Below, in pieces: positions 19,341 to 29,886 of a stretch of 64,000 nucleotides of DNA. How positions within the stretch are numbered: position 1 is the stretch's first letter; each line of letters starts with the position of its first letter. The stretch spans positions 248,001 through 312,000 of the forward strand of contig CP085629.1 in the NCBI GenBank assembly GCA_024704175.1. The letters run 5' to 3'. The position numbers were made by a program, and so were the translations under genes. The notes under the pieces were generated by a model, which had not been told where the DNA came from, made no database searches, and saw only the letters and a program-made list of their open reading frames with translations. The stretch is from Paenibacillus sp. P25. GTDB taxonomy: Bacteria > Bacillota > Bacilli > Paenibacillales > NBRC-103111.

Positions 19341-20123
19341 ATGATACGAGCGAGGAGATTTGAGATAAAAGTTCAACAAATAAGAAACGCAACTCTGATA
19401 GTTGAATACGCAGGGAAAAGGTTTTTAATTGATCCATTATTGGCAGATAAGGGAACTTGCCCGCCTTTCCCAAATTCTTTAAGACAAGATCAGTTTAATC
19501 CTCTAGTCAGCTTGCCCGTATCAATTGAAGATCTTGTTCGTGTAGATGCTGTCATCCTCACTCATCTTCATCCAGACCACTTTGATGATGCTGCCAAAGA
19601 AGTATTGCCGAAAGACATCAAGCTATTTGTACAAGATGAAGTGGATGCTAAAGAAGTTCGAAATACAGGGTTTCGGAATGTTGAGGTTTTGCAAGAAGAT
19701 ACAGTCTTTGAGGGCATCCGGTTAACGAAAACGAAAGGCCAGCACGGAAGAGGAGAAATATTAAAGCTGGCCGGTAACATGTGCGGCGTTGTATTCAACC
19801 ACCTAAATGAAAAAACGTTATACGTGGCTGGAGATACGGTTTGGTATGAAGCGGTTCAAGATACGATCGTAACTCATAAGCCTGAAGTCATTGTTGTAAA
19901 CGGCGGTGATAATCAATTTTATGGAAGTGGTTCTTTAATCATGGGGAAAGCTGATATCTATGAAGTGCATAAGGTCGCCCCGAAATCAAAAATTGTTGTT
20001 AGCCATATGGAAGCGGTAAATCATTGGACTTTATCAAGAAATGAATTGAAAAGCTTTATTGATGAAAAGGAAATCTCCGCGAGCGTTTTAGTGCCGGATG
20101 ACGGCGAATCCTATACATTTTGA
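19341..20123 (+). CDS. MBL-fold (UlaG-like) metal-dependent hydrolase
   Basis: A metallo-beta-lactamase-fold hydrolase. It shows NATLIVEYAGKRFLIDP, the metal motif HLHPDHFDD, a second metal ligand region at TKGQHGRGE, and YVAGDTVW. Related proteins are often called UlaG-like L-ascorbate-6-P lactonase homologues. The start is uncertain. Homologues begin near KVQQIRNATL, and a good GAGGAG sits 7 bases before an ATA codon at 19365 just there; the nearest upstream in-frame ATG is 19341. About 250-261 residues. It stands alone between two regulator genes. Confidence 0.8.
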   Translation: MIRARRFEIKVQQIRNATLIVEYAGKRFLIDPLLADKGTCPPFPNSLRQDQFNPLVSLPVSIEDLVRVDAVILTHLHPDHFDDAAKEVLPKDIKLFVQDEVDAKEVRNTGFRNVEVLQEDTVFEGIRLTKTKGQHGRGEILKLAGNMCGVVFNHLNEKTLYVAGDTVWYEAVQDTIVTHKPEVIVVNGGDNQFYGSGSLIMGKADIYEVHKVAPKSKIVVSHMEAVNHWTLSRNELKSFIDEKEISASVLVPDDGESYTF

Positions 20124-20181
20124 GATAAAATCGAAGCAAGCCGTAGACACGAACTCTTTGTGTTAACGGCTTGGCCTATCG

Positions 20182-20517
20182 TTATTTCGGGTTATTTGCC
20201 ATATAGTCCAAGCCCCAATTCTCTAATTGGAGAAGGATGGAATGAAGGCTCTTTCCGGTCTCCGAAAGGGAATACTCTACCTTGGGCGGAATTTCAGAAT
20301 ACACTTGCCGGTTAATCAGCGCATCGCTTTCGAGTTCACGCAACTGGCGAGTAAGGGTACGCTGCGTAATATTGGGAAATTGCCTCATTAACTCATTGAA
20401 CCTCATAATCCCATGAATCGAAAGCTGATGCAAAATGACCAGCTTATACTTGCCTTCAACCATACTGACCGTAAACTCAACCGGACATGGTGAGCATTGT
20501 AAATGTTGTTTATCCAC
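20182..20517 (-). CDS. HxlR family transcriptional regulator
   Basis: 111 residues from a GTG at 20517 preceded by GAGGGA; a longer ATG start at 20547 has no RBS. Typical HxlR winged helix: a CSPCPVEFTVSMVEGKYKLV entry, RFNELMRQFPNITQRTLTRQ recognition region and PKVEYSLSETGKSL wing. Divergent from the NmrA-like gene at 20654, its probable target. Confidence 0.85.
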   Translation of the reverse strand: MDKQHLQCSPCPVEFTVSMVEGKYKLVILHQLSIHGIMRFNELMRQFPNITQRTLTRQLRELESDALINRQVYSEIPPKVEYSLSETGKSLHSILLQLENWGLDYMANNPK

Positions 20518-20537
20518 TCTGTTCCCTCTCTTACATG

Positions 20538-20553
20538 GTATCCTCAAGGATAC
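20538..20553. promoter_or_regulatory. candidate HxlR operator
   Basis: Palindrome GTATCCT-CA-AGGATAC in the divergent gap between the HxlR gene and the NmrA-like oxidoreductase gene. Confidence 0.5.
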
Positions 20554-20653
20554 TATATGTCTTTAATGTGCGTACTTTTAAATTAGATAATGCCCCTGTA
20601 GTATATAACTATAAGCGTTAAATGACCCAAAGTAAATGAAGGGATGATGAACC

Positions 20654-21568
20654 ATGGCAACTAAAGAAAAAGTATTGGTTTATGGAGCTGGGGGCGTGCA
20701 AGGCGGTGCTGTGGCCCGAAAGCTTCTGGAAGAAGGATACACCGTTCATACGGTCGTAAGAAGTTCGGATAAGGCCGCTCAGCTTCAAGAGCAAGGCATT
20801 ACAGCCTTTGTTGGCGATCTGACGGATGCAAGCGACCTCATGTCAGCTCATGAAGGAGTCAGCAAAGTGTTTCTGTTGTTGCCGGTAGACTATGACCCGG
20901 AGCGAAATCGCCAATTCATCCGCAATACCGTAGATGCCGCCAAATATGCCAATGTTAAGCTTCTCGTTTTTAATACCAGCGGTTTCGTTCCGGATGATGT
21001 TACGGGTGTCAATGCCTTTGATATTAAGAGCGAATTAGTTGCTTATGTGAAGCAAAGCGGCATTCCGTCTATCATTCTTCAACCTATATTTTATATGGAA
21101 AATTTCCTTATCCCAGGAGTTGTAGACGACCAAATGCTGGCTTATCCTGTACCAGCAGATCGTGCAATCGCCTGGATCAGTATGGAAGATGCGGCCGCTT
21201 ACGGCGTATATGCGCTTAGCCATCCGGAGCTGGCAGGGCAGACATTGCCTATCGTAGGACCTGAGGCGCTTACCGGAAATCAACTGGCTGAGCAATTCAG
21301 TGCTGCATTAAATCGAGAGATACATTTTTACTCTCTACCAACTGAAGTGTTCCAAGAAGCGTTAACTCCAGTATTGGGCAAGGCGGCAAGCAGACCTGGC
21401 CGACTCGTACAGATGGGTTGGATTAAATACGAATTTACTGCCCAAGCCAGACCAAGTCATCGACGAGTGCGGTCCGCTATTCCTGGTACTCCGCTCATAG
21501 AGTGGGTGAAACAGGCTGTACAGCACGGACTCTTCTCACCCGTCGCTGGGGAAAACAAAAATAGCTAA
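20654..21568 (+). CDS. NmrA-like NAD(P)-binding protein
   Basis: 304 residues, atypical SDR / NmrA family. An N-terminal Rossmann nucleotide-binding motif GAGGVQGGAVARKLLEEG is followed by FVGDLTDASDL and VFNTSGF. Similar proteins act as NAD(P)H:quinone oxidoreductases or redox sensors and are commonly paired with HxlR regulators, as here. ATG 20654 follows GGGATGATG. Substrate unknown. Confidence 0.85.
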   Translation: MATKEKVLVYGAGGVQGGAVARKLLEEGYTVHTVVRSSDKAAQLQEQGITAFVGDLTDASDLMSAHEGVSKVFLLLPVDYDPERNRQFIRNTVDAAKYANVKLLVFNTSGFVPDDVTGVNAFDIKSELVAYVKQSGIPSIILQPIFYMENFLIPGVVDDQMLAYPVPADRAIAWISMEDAAAYGVYALSHPELAGQTLPIVGPEALTGNQLAEQFSAALNREIHFYSLPTEVFQEALTPVLGKAASRPGRLVQMGWIKYEFTAQARPSHRRVRSAIPGTPLIEWVKQAVQHGLFSPVAGENKNS

Positions 21569-21666
21569 TCGAGTATTAACATGAACCTTCAGCCCGACAT
21601 GGTCGCGATTGAAGGTTTTTGTTTCGAGTAGAAAGATATGGAGCCAAACATGATAAAGCTAACTAA

Positions 21667-22158
21667 CTATAGTAGTCGCTGATAAAAAGAAATATCATGC
21701 CACTGTCCGAATTTGTATCCGACTTCGAGAAAAGTTCCGACTAAAGTAAAACCCATCTTTTCATGCAAGCGAACGCTCCCATTATTCTCACCGACAATTC
21801 CTGCAATGATGTTATGATGCCCTATAGATTTAGCAAGTTCCAGTATCTTCTGGAGAAGGGCCTGACCAATACCATTCCCTTGCATAAGTTCATCAATATA
21901 TATTGATACCTCTACTGTTTGGGCATACGCGGGTTTTGGCCGGAAGGGGAGAATCCCGCAATATCCGGCAACTTTTCCATTGACCTCTGCTACTAGTAAC
22001 GGATGACGATCATCAAATTTAGCAAACCAATCTAGCCTCTGTTCAAGGGATTGCTCTTCTAAATCGAAAGTTGCTGAAGACTTCCGGACAACCTCATTGT
22101 AAATAGTTAACATCAACGGTACGTCTGCTTTTACAGCTTTACGAATGATCAATTCCAT
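21667..22158 (-). CDS. GNAT family N-acetyltransferase (phosphinothricin acetyltransferase-like)
   Basis: 163 residues. It starts with [20 protein letters not shown] and contains [18 protein letters not shown] (acetyl-CoA loop Q-x-x-G-x-G/A) and [20 protein letters not shown], the pattern of PAT/YncA-type acetyltransferases. It starts 1 base after the end of the MFS gene on the same strand, so it is translationally close and probably cotranscribed. Substrate not known. Confidence 0.85.
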   Translation of the reverse strand: MELIIRKAVKADVPLMLTIYNEVVRKSSATFDLEEQSLEQRLDWFAKFDDRHPLLVAEVNGKVAGYCGILPFRPKPAYAQTVEVSIYIDELMQGNGIGQALLQKILELAKSIGHHNIIAGIVGENNGSVRLHEKMGFTLVGTFLEVGYKFGQWHDISFYQRLL

Positions 22159-22159
22159 T

Positions 22160-23424
22160 TTAGACTGCCTCTCCTTTTCTTACTGATATTCTGTTAGTAC
22201 TACATATAGGCAATAGTAGACATACTAATCCTGCAAGCCCTGATAAGCCCGCCGCTGTCCCAAAGGCAAAGAGATGTGTTCCAAAAAACTCATAACCCCA
22301 TCCTGCAGCGTAGACACCAACTGCACCTCCGATTTGATGAATAAAATAACTCCAACCGTATAAAATACCCAACCATCGTAGACCATAGACAGTTCCTAGA
22401 ATTGCGGAAGAAAGCGCCGTACTTCCCGCCCATACAAGCCCGCCGAATGCTGAAACCAAGTGCAATTGCCATTCTGACATGACCAGGACTATGAGAAGAA
22501 ATTCTACTCCGCGAAAGATGTAAATGCACGAAAGCATCAACCTTTTCGAAATAAGGTCTGAAAGATTGCCTAACAAAACACTGCTTATCATTGCAATCAG
22601 CCCGAGTAAACCAATGCTGAACGAAGCCGTATGCTCATGAAATCCATGATCCATCAACATCGGAACACCGTGAGAACCTAATAAATTCATACTGAAGCCA
22701 CATGCGAAAAGACCAAATGCAATCTGCCAAAAAGGGCGTGTTGCAAGGACATCTGTCCATTTATCTAGTGAAATCATGGGTGCCGAAAGATCGGTTCGAT
22801 TCATCATGATTTGCCCGGGAAGCAGGTCTGTATTAACGGGAGCATCGTCATTTATAATCAATGTAGACCCCACAATCAAAGCGAAGAATAAACCTGCGAG
22901 CAGCAAAGCATCGTAATCTTCCATCCAACCCATTCAATTGCAAATGTAAAAATTGGAGTCATTATTGCGATTCCTCCCATCGAACCCGTAGACAAATAAA
23001 AGAGCGCCTTTCCCCTTTGTCTTGTGAACCACTTGCTTACAATAGGAGTTACAGCAATCGGACTTGTAAACGACAGGCCTAAGGACAGCAGAATGCCATA
23101 AGTAATCGTAAAGCTTACTGGCCCATTCGAACAAACCGCCCAAACCGTTGAAATAACAATCATCACTGCTCCTGACAATAAAACAAATCGTGTGCCGAGT
23201 TTATCGACCAGATAACCGGCTATAGGCATACCGATCCCGTACGCAATCATACTAACGGCAAATATGAAAGACAGAAGTGTACGACTTATCCCCAAACTTT
23301 CTAGCATCGGATTAAAAAAGGGCCCTGCTCCGAGACGTGTGCCCACCGTCAGCATTGTGATCAATGAAGTAGTAATGACAATGTTCCATCCATAATACCA
23401 ATTTTTCTTGTTTGCCGATTGCAT
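22160..23424 (-). CDS. MFS transporter, monocarboxylate/OFA-like (one frameshift)
   Basis: About 421 residues after correction, 12 TM. ATG 23424 has GGAGG upstream. The N-terminal half ([35 protein letters not shown]) and C-terminal half ([34 protein letters not shown]) carry the usual duplicated MFS loops. The frame breaks near 22919-22920, where one more T on the plus strand gives [17 protein letters not shown]. Divergent from a LysR regulator. The cargo is probably a small organic acid (family inference). Confidence 0.82.
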
Positions 23425-23566
23425 TTATTAACCTCCATTCCTAAGAAAATCGAATTGTACACTTGTTGATGATTACATTACTACAGTTGAATTGATAAGA
23501 AAAAGACATATATGTTATTGTAGCGATAAGATTAACTTATATCTTGAAATCAGGTGGTCTCGGAAT

Positions 23567-24487
23567 ATGGAGCTTAGACAATTAGCTTACTTCGTTGAAG
23601 TCGCAAAATTAAACAATTTAACAAGAGCGGCAGAACGGCTGAAAGTCGCTCAACCGGCGCTCTCACAGCAAATCAGAAACTTGGAACAGGAACTTGGGGT
23701 AAGACTGTTTAACCGCTCTGGCAGGGGCGTATCGCTTACTGAGGCAGGAAAGATATTTTTCATTGGTGCGGAAAAGACATTATCGGAGGCAGAACGGGCC
23801 AAAGACAGCGCCAGAGGATTCAACACTCAGCCGAGAGGAAAGGTAACTGTAGGTGCACTCGAATCATTAGTGCAAACCAGACTACCGAGAATGCTAGCAA
23901 ATTTCGGTGTTGAGTATCCGGGGATTAAAGTATTTATCAGAGAGAATACAACCAGGCCGCCGCTTGAGGCACTTAAGAAAGGCGAATTGGAGCTTGCTCT
24001 TGCTCATGAATGGGATGATAAATATTATCCAAGGATAGAAGATTCAAATCTTCCCTCTGGATTTTGTGCGAAATCGCTGTATGATGACGAGTTAGTTCTG
24101 GCCGTTGCTAAGGGACACCCGTTAGAGAAACAAACCTCGGTTTCTATCAGGGACTTAAGGGATGAACCGTTTGTATCATTTAAAGAGGGATCCGGTATAC
24201 GTTCGCTTGTAATTGCTGCATGCATTAAAGAGGGTTTTGAGCCAATCATTGCCTACGAATGCGCTTCTCCACGGATACTGGTGGCAGAGGGACTCGGTTT
24301 TTCTATACTCCCTCGACTAATGGCGGAGACTCCAGGGCCATCTATTTCAGTTATCCCACTTGATCCGCCTCTTTCTCGTTCGGTTGCCGTCTTTTTATTC
24401 GAGGGACGTTATCTCTCACCATCAGCCGAGATTTTTTTGCGTTATGCAGAAAAATATCTGGGGGATAAAGATGCCTGCGAGCAGTAA
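23567..24487 (+). CDS. LysR family transcriptional regulator
   Basis: 306 residues from ATG 23567 (CAGGTGG upstream); the frame is open further back to 23492 without an RBS. The N-terminal HTH is MELRQLAYFVEVAKLNN, RAAERLKVAQPALSQQI. The C-terminal part is a periplasmic-binding-like sensor. Divergent from the MFS gene with a 142-base gap, so it likely controls that transporter. Confidence 0.88.
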   Translation: MELRQLAYFVEVAKLNNLTRAAERLKVAQPALSQQIRNLEQELGVRLFNRSGRGVSLTEAGKIFFIGAEKTLSEAERAKDSARGFNTQPRGKVTVGALESLVQTRLPRMLANFGVEYPGIKVFIRENTTRPPLEALKKGELELALAHEWDDKYYPRIEDSNLPSGFCAKSLYDDELVLAVAKGHPLEKQTSVSIRDLRDEPFVSFKEGSGIRSLVIAACIKEGFEPIIAYECASPRILVAEGLGFSILPRLMAETPGPSISVIPLDPPLSRSVAVFLFEGRYLSPSAEIFLRYAEKYLGDKDACEQ

Positions 24488-24545
24488 TAATGTTTTACTC
24501 CACCCGACAAGATCAATAACCCATGTAAAAATTGGGTGCCGGTAA

Positions 24546-25202
24546 TTCGTTCGGAAGCCCAATGTTGGCCATGAATATCCTATAGAAGTTCCAACTGCCT
24601 TGGACGAATTCGATGCACAAGGACACGGACTGCAATGGCAATGGCAGGCCAACCCGCAGAGCACCTGGTATAGTCTGGCGGAAAGGGCAAGCCACCTCCG
24701 GTTATTTGCCGTACCTAAGCCATCACAAACGGTGAGCTTGTATCTCCCTCTTTTCAAGCGACCTGCGGATTGGATCCTTCAGGTTTGGCTAACGGAGATG
24801 CCGGCGGTTGCTGGTGTTCGGTTATAAGTATTGCTATTTGGCTTTACGTAAGCTGGAAGATCATGTGCACAACAAGCCGCTAACCCTATTCTTAGCCCAG
24901 GGGGACGAAAACGGGGAAGAGGAGCTATGTTCGGTCAGGTTGGAGGAAGCCGAGTGTCTCGACTTGTGTGTCGAAGTGCACAGGGGGCAGTTTGTATTTT
25001 CAGTTATAGTCTAAATGGCGGCGATTATACGGTTCTAGCCGTAGAACCATTTGAAGCCAGCGAGGCACGCTGGGTCGGAGCGAAGATGTGCATGTTCGCC
25101 TCCGGTTCGGGTGGAGGATATCTGGATATCGATTGGTTTCGAGTTATACATGAAGCTTACGAAGTCAGAACTTGTGGAACTAGAAAAAGTATCAGTAGAT
25201 AG
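24546..25202 (+). pseudogene. remnant of a GH43 C-terminal concanavalin-like domain
   Basis: Reads DEFDAQGHGLQWQWQANPQ, TWYSLAERASHLRLFAVP, then after a shift VFGYKYCYLALRKLEDH, then after another shift (a T run near 24999) SYSLNGGDYTVLAVEPFEAS and GGYLDIDWFRV. This is the beta-sandwich that follows the catalytic propeller in GH43 beta-xylosidases, as in the intact genes at 26718 and 40821. The catalytic domain is absent; upstream is the end of the LysR gene. Two or more frameshifts and no start codon mark it as a relic. Confidence 0.7.
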
Positions 25203-25207
25203 CATGA

Positions 25208-25252
25208 AATGGCGTACATCTCGGACAAACGAGATCGTACGCCATTCCTTTT
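25208..25252 (+). terminator. rho-independent terminator
   Basis: Perfect 10-bp stem AATGGCGTAC (25208-25217) / GTACGCCATT (25237-25246) with an inner CTCG/CGAG, then CCTTTT. The ~260 bases after it up to 25514 hold no gene. Confidence 0.7.
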
Positions 25253-25514
25253 ATTGCAGCAACCGTTTTACACCACAAGGGCATTTAGGAAGCCGTCGGC
25301 TATTTGGCTGCGCGTAAAAAGCGGATGTCTTCCAGCACATTTAGACGCGAGGACAGCCACCAGTAGGCATCCGGACGGGGAATTTTGCCGGACGGCCCCG
25401 AAGTATCAGATACCATGCTCTTTTTGGGATGCACCGATGATTTTGGAACCGCTTATTCGTCTATATATATGAATAGCTAAAGGCTTTCAAATTATAGTCG
25501 ACGGAGGTTTGGGG

Positions 25515-25883
25515 ATGTTACAACGTTTGTTTATTTGGGTCGAGATTCCAGCAGTAAATTTGAAACGGGCTAAAACTTTTTACGAGCAGATTTTTCAGTG
25601 TGAGATGCAAGTGGTTCCGATGGATGATTCCGAATACGCATTTTTCCCGGTTCAGGAGCAGTTTAATGGTGGGGCTTTAGTACAGGGACCGAATCACAAA
25701 CCATCTGCCGAGGGTCTCACGGTATACCTGGATGGAAGCCCGGACCTGGCAATCATTCTATCACGAGTCCATGAAGCGGGCGGGCAAGTTATGATGGAGA
25801 AGACATATGCTGGGAAAAACGCCGGATATTTAGGCATGTTTATCGACAGCGAAGGCAATCGCATCGGGCTGCAACATTTGTGA
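25515..25883 (+). CDS. VOC family (glyoxalase/bleomycin-resistance fold) protein
   Basis: 122 residues from ATG 25515 with CGGAGG upstream. Two beta-alpha-beta-beta-beta modules: WVEIPAVNLKRAKTFYEQIF at the start and GMFIDSEGNRIGLQ at the end, the standard VOC signature. Single-domain, without clear substrate. Followed after 69 bases by a DinB-family gene, possibly in one transcript. Confidence 0.85.
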   Translation: MLQRLFIWVEIPAVNLKRAKTFYEQIFQCEMQVVPMDDSEYAFFPVQEQFNGGALVQGPNHKPSAEGLTVYLDGSPDLAIILSRVHEAGGQVMMEKTYAGKNAGYLGMFIDSEGNRIGLQHL

Positions 25884-25952
25884 GTGGATGACTTGCAGCT
25901 TGCATCAAAAGGTATTGTGAAAAACCATTTGAACAATAGGAGGATTAGAAGA

Positions 25953-26459
25953 ATGTATCGTACGATCGAAGAATTTATGATGAATTGGAGCCATGAAGCA
26001 AACTCGACACAAAAAGTGATGGATGTGCTGACAGATGCTTCATTGCATCAAGAGGTAGTTCCAGGTCATAGAACACTGGGGGAACTGGCTTGGCATATCA
26101 TTACTTCTTTGCATGATATGATGTCTAAAACCGGATTAAAATTTGATGCGGTGGGGAGTCATGGGAGCCAGGTTCCCTCTTCTGCAAAGGAAATGGCTAA
26201 TAGCTTTCGTCAGTCAAGTGAATCCATGATGACCGCAATAAAAGAGCAATGGACAGACGAATCATTAAAAGAAATAAAAGAGATACATGGAGAAAAATGG
26301 TCGATTGGACTCACACTTTTTATCTTAAATTGTCATACGATTCACCATCGCGGTCAAATGACGGTTCTCATGCGTCAAGCCGGTTTGAAAGTACCCGGAG
26401 TATACGGACCTTCAAAGGAAGAATGGGTAGAGTATGGTCTGCTAAAACAGACTGACTAA
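25953..26459 (+). CDS. DinB family protein
   Basis: 168 residues from ATG 25953 with AGGAGG upstream; the frame is open back to 25884 without an RBS. A four-helix bundle with the DinB metal-site histidines in ELAWHIITSLHD and NCHTIHHRGQMTVLMRQAG, ending in the family signature for thiol-S-transferase-like DinB proteins. Exact reaction unknown. Confidence 0.85.
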   Translation: MYRTIEEFMMNWSHEANSTQKVMDVLTDASLHQEVVPGHRTLGELAWHIITSLHDMMSKTGLKFDAVGSHGSQVPSSAKEMANSFRQSSESMMTAIKEQWTDESLKEIKEIHGEKWSIGLTLFILNCHTIHHRGQMTVLMRQAGLKVPGVYGPSKEEWVEYGLLKQTD

Positions 26460-26508
26460 TCCATCTAAGGACTTGATGGAAAAGAGAACGCCTGCATGGC
26501 ATGCACGA

Positions 26509-26534
26509 GGGATCCCCGTGGCTAGGGGATCCCC
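26509..26534 (+). terminator. GC hairpin, possible terminator
   Basis: Perfect 9-bp stem GGGATCCCC / GGGGATCCC with a 7-base loop, flanked by GCATG/CATGC. It lacks a T run, so termination is uncertain. Confidence 0.4.
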
Positions 26535-26717
26535 ATGCTAGTCAAAACCACAATCCGCCGCCGCTTATTGCTTAGGATGTTTGGCCGAATCGCTTAAGCC
26601 GGCACCATAACCCGGAGGGAGCTCAACAAAGAAAGCGGCGACAAAGGCCTTCATCCTATTTTGCAGCTGAGGCTATTGTGGCTTACATTCCTCCTGCGAC
26701 CTCATAACAAAATTGAT

Positions 26718-28246
26718 CTACATCGATATAACCCTGTTCAGTCTCGCAGTTATAGCTATATAACCCGATCCGATCGCCCCTATAATTCCCCACCCCAGCT
26801 GACAGGTGATTCCAAAGCTCGTGAAATGAACCCCATCGAAGCTATATTCGAACCGGTTGATTCCGTCTAGGTCCCAGACGGACCTTAACCAAAGTGTGCA
26901 ACCTGATAATTGCGGGCCCCATTCCATCGTGCCCGAATGGTTAAACTTCAGAATCCTCGTCCCATTCTGTTGCTCAACGCCGATCGTGCAATAGGTTTGG
27001 GCAAAATGGCAAAGCCCCGCTTCTTGCCCGTCTGCCATACCATCGAGCTCCATTTTTGCGGTTGCCATATTGTGAACAGTTCTAAACGCTCTTTGTGAAA
27101 CGATGTTGCATACGGTGAAAAAATTGTCCTTATCGATGGGCTCGCATGCGTATAGACGCAAATAGCCGGGCCGTTCCGTTAACGACCATTTGTCGGCGTT
27201 CGGCTGATGGTTCCATTCCCAGTGCGGCTCAAGTACTGCTCGGTCAAAATCGTCATTCGTGGAAAGAACCGTCGCGGGATGTCCGTTTATGGGCTTCCTG
27301 CCTCCCCATCCCATCTCCCCGATTCCGTCGCCGTCCGTATCGTTTCCGATGATCGGCCATCCGTCGACCCACGTAACGGGCAGCAAGTGAAGTGAAGCGT
27401 TCTCCCTTCGTAATACCCGCCCGTTCCTTGATGGGAAATGAAATACCACTCTCCGGAAACCGTCTGCACCAGTCCGCCTTGATTCGGCTCCCGGTCTACA
27501 TCCATGCCATGCGTATGGATAAGCTCTTTTTCCTCATAGGGACCATAAATGTGTTCTGACTTTAACATCATAACGACTCTGACTTCAATGCCTTCCTCAC
27601 GGCGAACCTCGCTGTGAAAAAAATAATAATACCCATTTATTTTGTAGAGCTTATTAGCTTCGCTCCCTTTGTACTGATGAATGATCGTATCGCTGTCATG
27701 CAATAGTTCTTTGCCGTCTTCACTTAGTTTAAATAAATGGATATTATAATTATCGGCAAAATGGGTGGCAACCAGGTAGCCTTGTCCGTCATCGTCCCAA
27801 AACGGACAGCAGTCGTCCCAGCCGTCAACCTCCCAAACTTGATGAAGCGGCTCCCAAGGTCCGGCCGGGTCGGCGGCCGTGCTCATAAACAATCCCTCAT
27901 CGGGCGTGAAAAAATAGACCCAATATTTATTCTTGTGGAACCGGATGGCGCCCGCCCAGACTCCTCTGCCATAACGGTTCATTCGATTGTAATTGTATTC
28001 CGGACCGATGCTTGTTAAATCATTCGCAACATGCCCTATGATTCTCCAATTCACAAGATCTTTGGAATGCAGTACCGCCATCCCCGGAGAGCAATGCAAA
28101 GTAGAAGAGATACCGTAATAATCATCTCCGACTCGAATGACATCCGGATCGCTATAATCCCCCGGTAAAATAGGATTGACGTATGTGCCGTCCCCTTGAT
28201 CTCCCCAAAATCCCTTCGTCGATAGTAGATAGCATTTATCCTTCAT
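26718..28246 (-). CDS. GH43 beta-xylosidase / arabinofuranosidase (one frameshift)
   Basis: About 508 residues. The five-bladed catalytic propeller is in the first ~290: base Asp in PGDYSDPDVIRVG (D33), GVWAGAIRFHKNKYWVYF, and the acid-Glu region before LYKINGYYYFF. A C-terminal concanavalin-like sandwich follows (DDFDRAVLEPHWEWNHQPN, WSLTERPGYLRL). No signal peptide, so a cytoplasmic exo-enzyme. The frame breaks at 27386-27395, where AGTGA is tandemly doubled on the plus strand. Either one missing base or a 5-bp duplication restores GRTLH...LLPVTWVDGWPI. It starts 12 bases after the GH29 stop, so the pair is an operon. Confidence 0.87.
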
Positions 28247-28258
28247 AACGTAACGGCG

Positions 28259-29761
28259 TTATTCCGGCTTAAGTTCGATCGCCAGACAGTTGACGTACGG
28301 CGTCGGACGCCGGTCCGGCAACGAAACGATGAGTGCTCCGTACGGCTGTTCGAACGGTACTTCGCCGACGCCAAGCAAACGGACGGATTCCACTTTGTCG
28401 GCCGGCGTCAACGTACGTAGGACGGCCCGATGGTCTTCCGGCCACCGCATCTGGAAGGCATACAGCGTATTGCCCTTTTGGGTGAAACGGAAATCGCCGG
28501 AGTTCCAATCTACCCTGTCTTCTTTGAAATGATCAATGACGACACGGGAATGGCCTTCACCCGATACACGGAAGGGCCGAGTGCCGTAAACGCCTTCCCC
28601 GCATATCCGGATCCATTTGGCCATCTCCTGCAGGATATATGTGCACTCCTCATCGATCGTTCCGTCCGGTTTCTGCGGAATATTGAGGAGCAGGTTGCCG
28701 TTCTTGGCAATGATGTCGACCAGAATTTCAATGACATGCCCCGGTTTCTTGTAGACCGTTTTCACATCATAGAACCAGCTTCCGACACATGTATCGGTCT
28801 GCCACGGGTCAGGTTTGATGCCCGGCTCCTGGCTGCGCTCAATGTCGAGGATGCCGATGCGGTATATTTCCTGCCTGCGGTCTTTCTGGTTATATACGGC
28901 GCGATTCGCGCCGCCGTTCACCGCAGCGCTCGTATTGTACAGATGCGCGACCGCATTCAGACCGGCTGCGAACGACGGGTCATCCAAGGAGACGTCCGTT
29001 TTATCCCAGGAGCTGGCGAACGGCGACCCGCCGTCGGTGTACAGAAGATCCGGTTGATACAGATCGATGACTTCCTTGATCACGTCGAACCATCGCTGAT
29101 GCCACCAAGGATTGGATGTATACCATGGATCCTTCGGATCCCATTGCGGTTTGTCCGGGTGATAATGCTCGCGGTTCGGCAAGTACAAATCCTCGTACTC
29201 GGGATCGTTTCCGTCATAAGGGATACCCGCGTAAGGACCTTCCTTATCTTGTCCTTTATTGAATTGAAACCAGCTGAACGTCGCACCCAAATGCTCGGTC
29301 AAGCCGAAGGGCAGTCCCCGTCGGGCAGCGGCGGCTTTCCACAGGGCAACGATATCTTTCTTCGGTCCCATGTTGACCGAATTAAAGCGGTGAATTTTCG
29401 AATCGTAGTTGAAGAAGTTATCATGGTGCATCGCCTGTGCGACGAAATACTTGGCACCGGCGACCACGTACAAGTCCATCAGCGATTCCGGATCGAATTT
29501 CTCCGCTTTCCACAGCTGAACGATATCTTTGTAGCCGAATTTCGACGGATGCCCGTAATGGCGAATATGGTACCGGTACTGCTCGGAACCCTCGTAATAC
29601 ATGTTCCTGGCGTACCAGTCTCCGTACATCGGCACCGATTGCGGACCCCAGTGCGACCATATGCCAAGCTTCGCGTCCCGGAACCAATCCGGGCACTCGA
29701 ATTTCCTGAGCGATTCAAAGGTGGGTTCGAAAGGACCCTTGGCGATTTGCGCCTTAACCAT
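28259..29761 (-). CDS. alpha-L-fucosidase (GH29)
   Basis: 500 residues from ATG 29761 (AGGAGG 10 bases upstream). Removes alpha-L-fucose from oligosaccharides such as xyloglucan side chains. The family signature is strong: WFRDAKLGIWSHWGP, the substrate-binding pair in AMHHDNFFNYDS, and nucleophile D243 in DLLYTDGGSPF. The C-terminus is a short beta-sandwich. No signal peptide, so intracellular. First gene of a two-gene operon with GH43, divergent from an AraC regulator at 29887. Confidence 0.9.
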   Translation of the reverse strand: MVKAQIAKGPFEPTFESLRKFECPDWFRDAKLGIWSHWGPQSVPMYGDWYARNMYYEGSEQYRYHIRHYGHPSKFGYKDIVQLWKAEKFDPESLMDLYVVAGAKYFVAQAMHHDNFFNYDSKIHRFNSVNMGPKKDIVALWKAAAARRGLPFGLTEHLGATFSWFQFNKGQDKEGPYAGIPYDGNDPEYEDLYLPNREHYHPDKPQWDPKDPWYTSNPWWHQRWFDVIKEVIDLYQPDLLYTDGGSPFASSWDKTDVSLDDPSFAAGLNAVAHLYNTSAAVNGGANRAVYNQKDRRQEIYRIGILDIERSQEPGIKPDPWQTDTCVGSWFYDVKTVYKKPGHVIEILVDIIAKNGNLLLNIPQKPDGTIDEECTYILQEMAKWIRICGEGVYGTRPFRVSGEGHSRVVIDHFKEDRVDWNSGDFRFTQKGNTLYAFQMRWPEDHRAVLRTLTPADKVESVRLLGVGEVPFEQPYGALIVSLPDRRPTPYVNCLAIELKPE

Positions 29762-29886
29762 GCGGACCAAACCTCCTATTATTTTGTTACAGCCTTATCC
29801 TAGCAATACTGTGGTATACTCTTGAATATAGAATTCTAACTTCGTTATGTATAAAATTATCTATCTTCCATATACGGTGACTGATC

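Noticed and set aside
28430..29803. Open frame of 457 codons on the plus strand opposite the GH29 gene
   Set aside because: It mirrors the codon pattern of a well-supported GH29 gene, has no ribosome site and no protein-like motifs.
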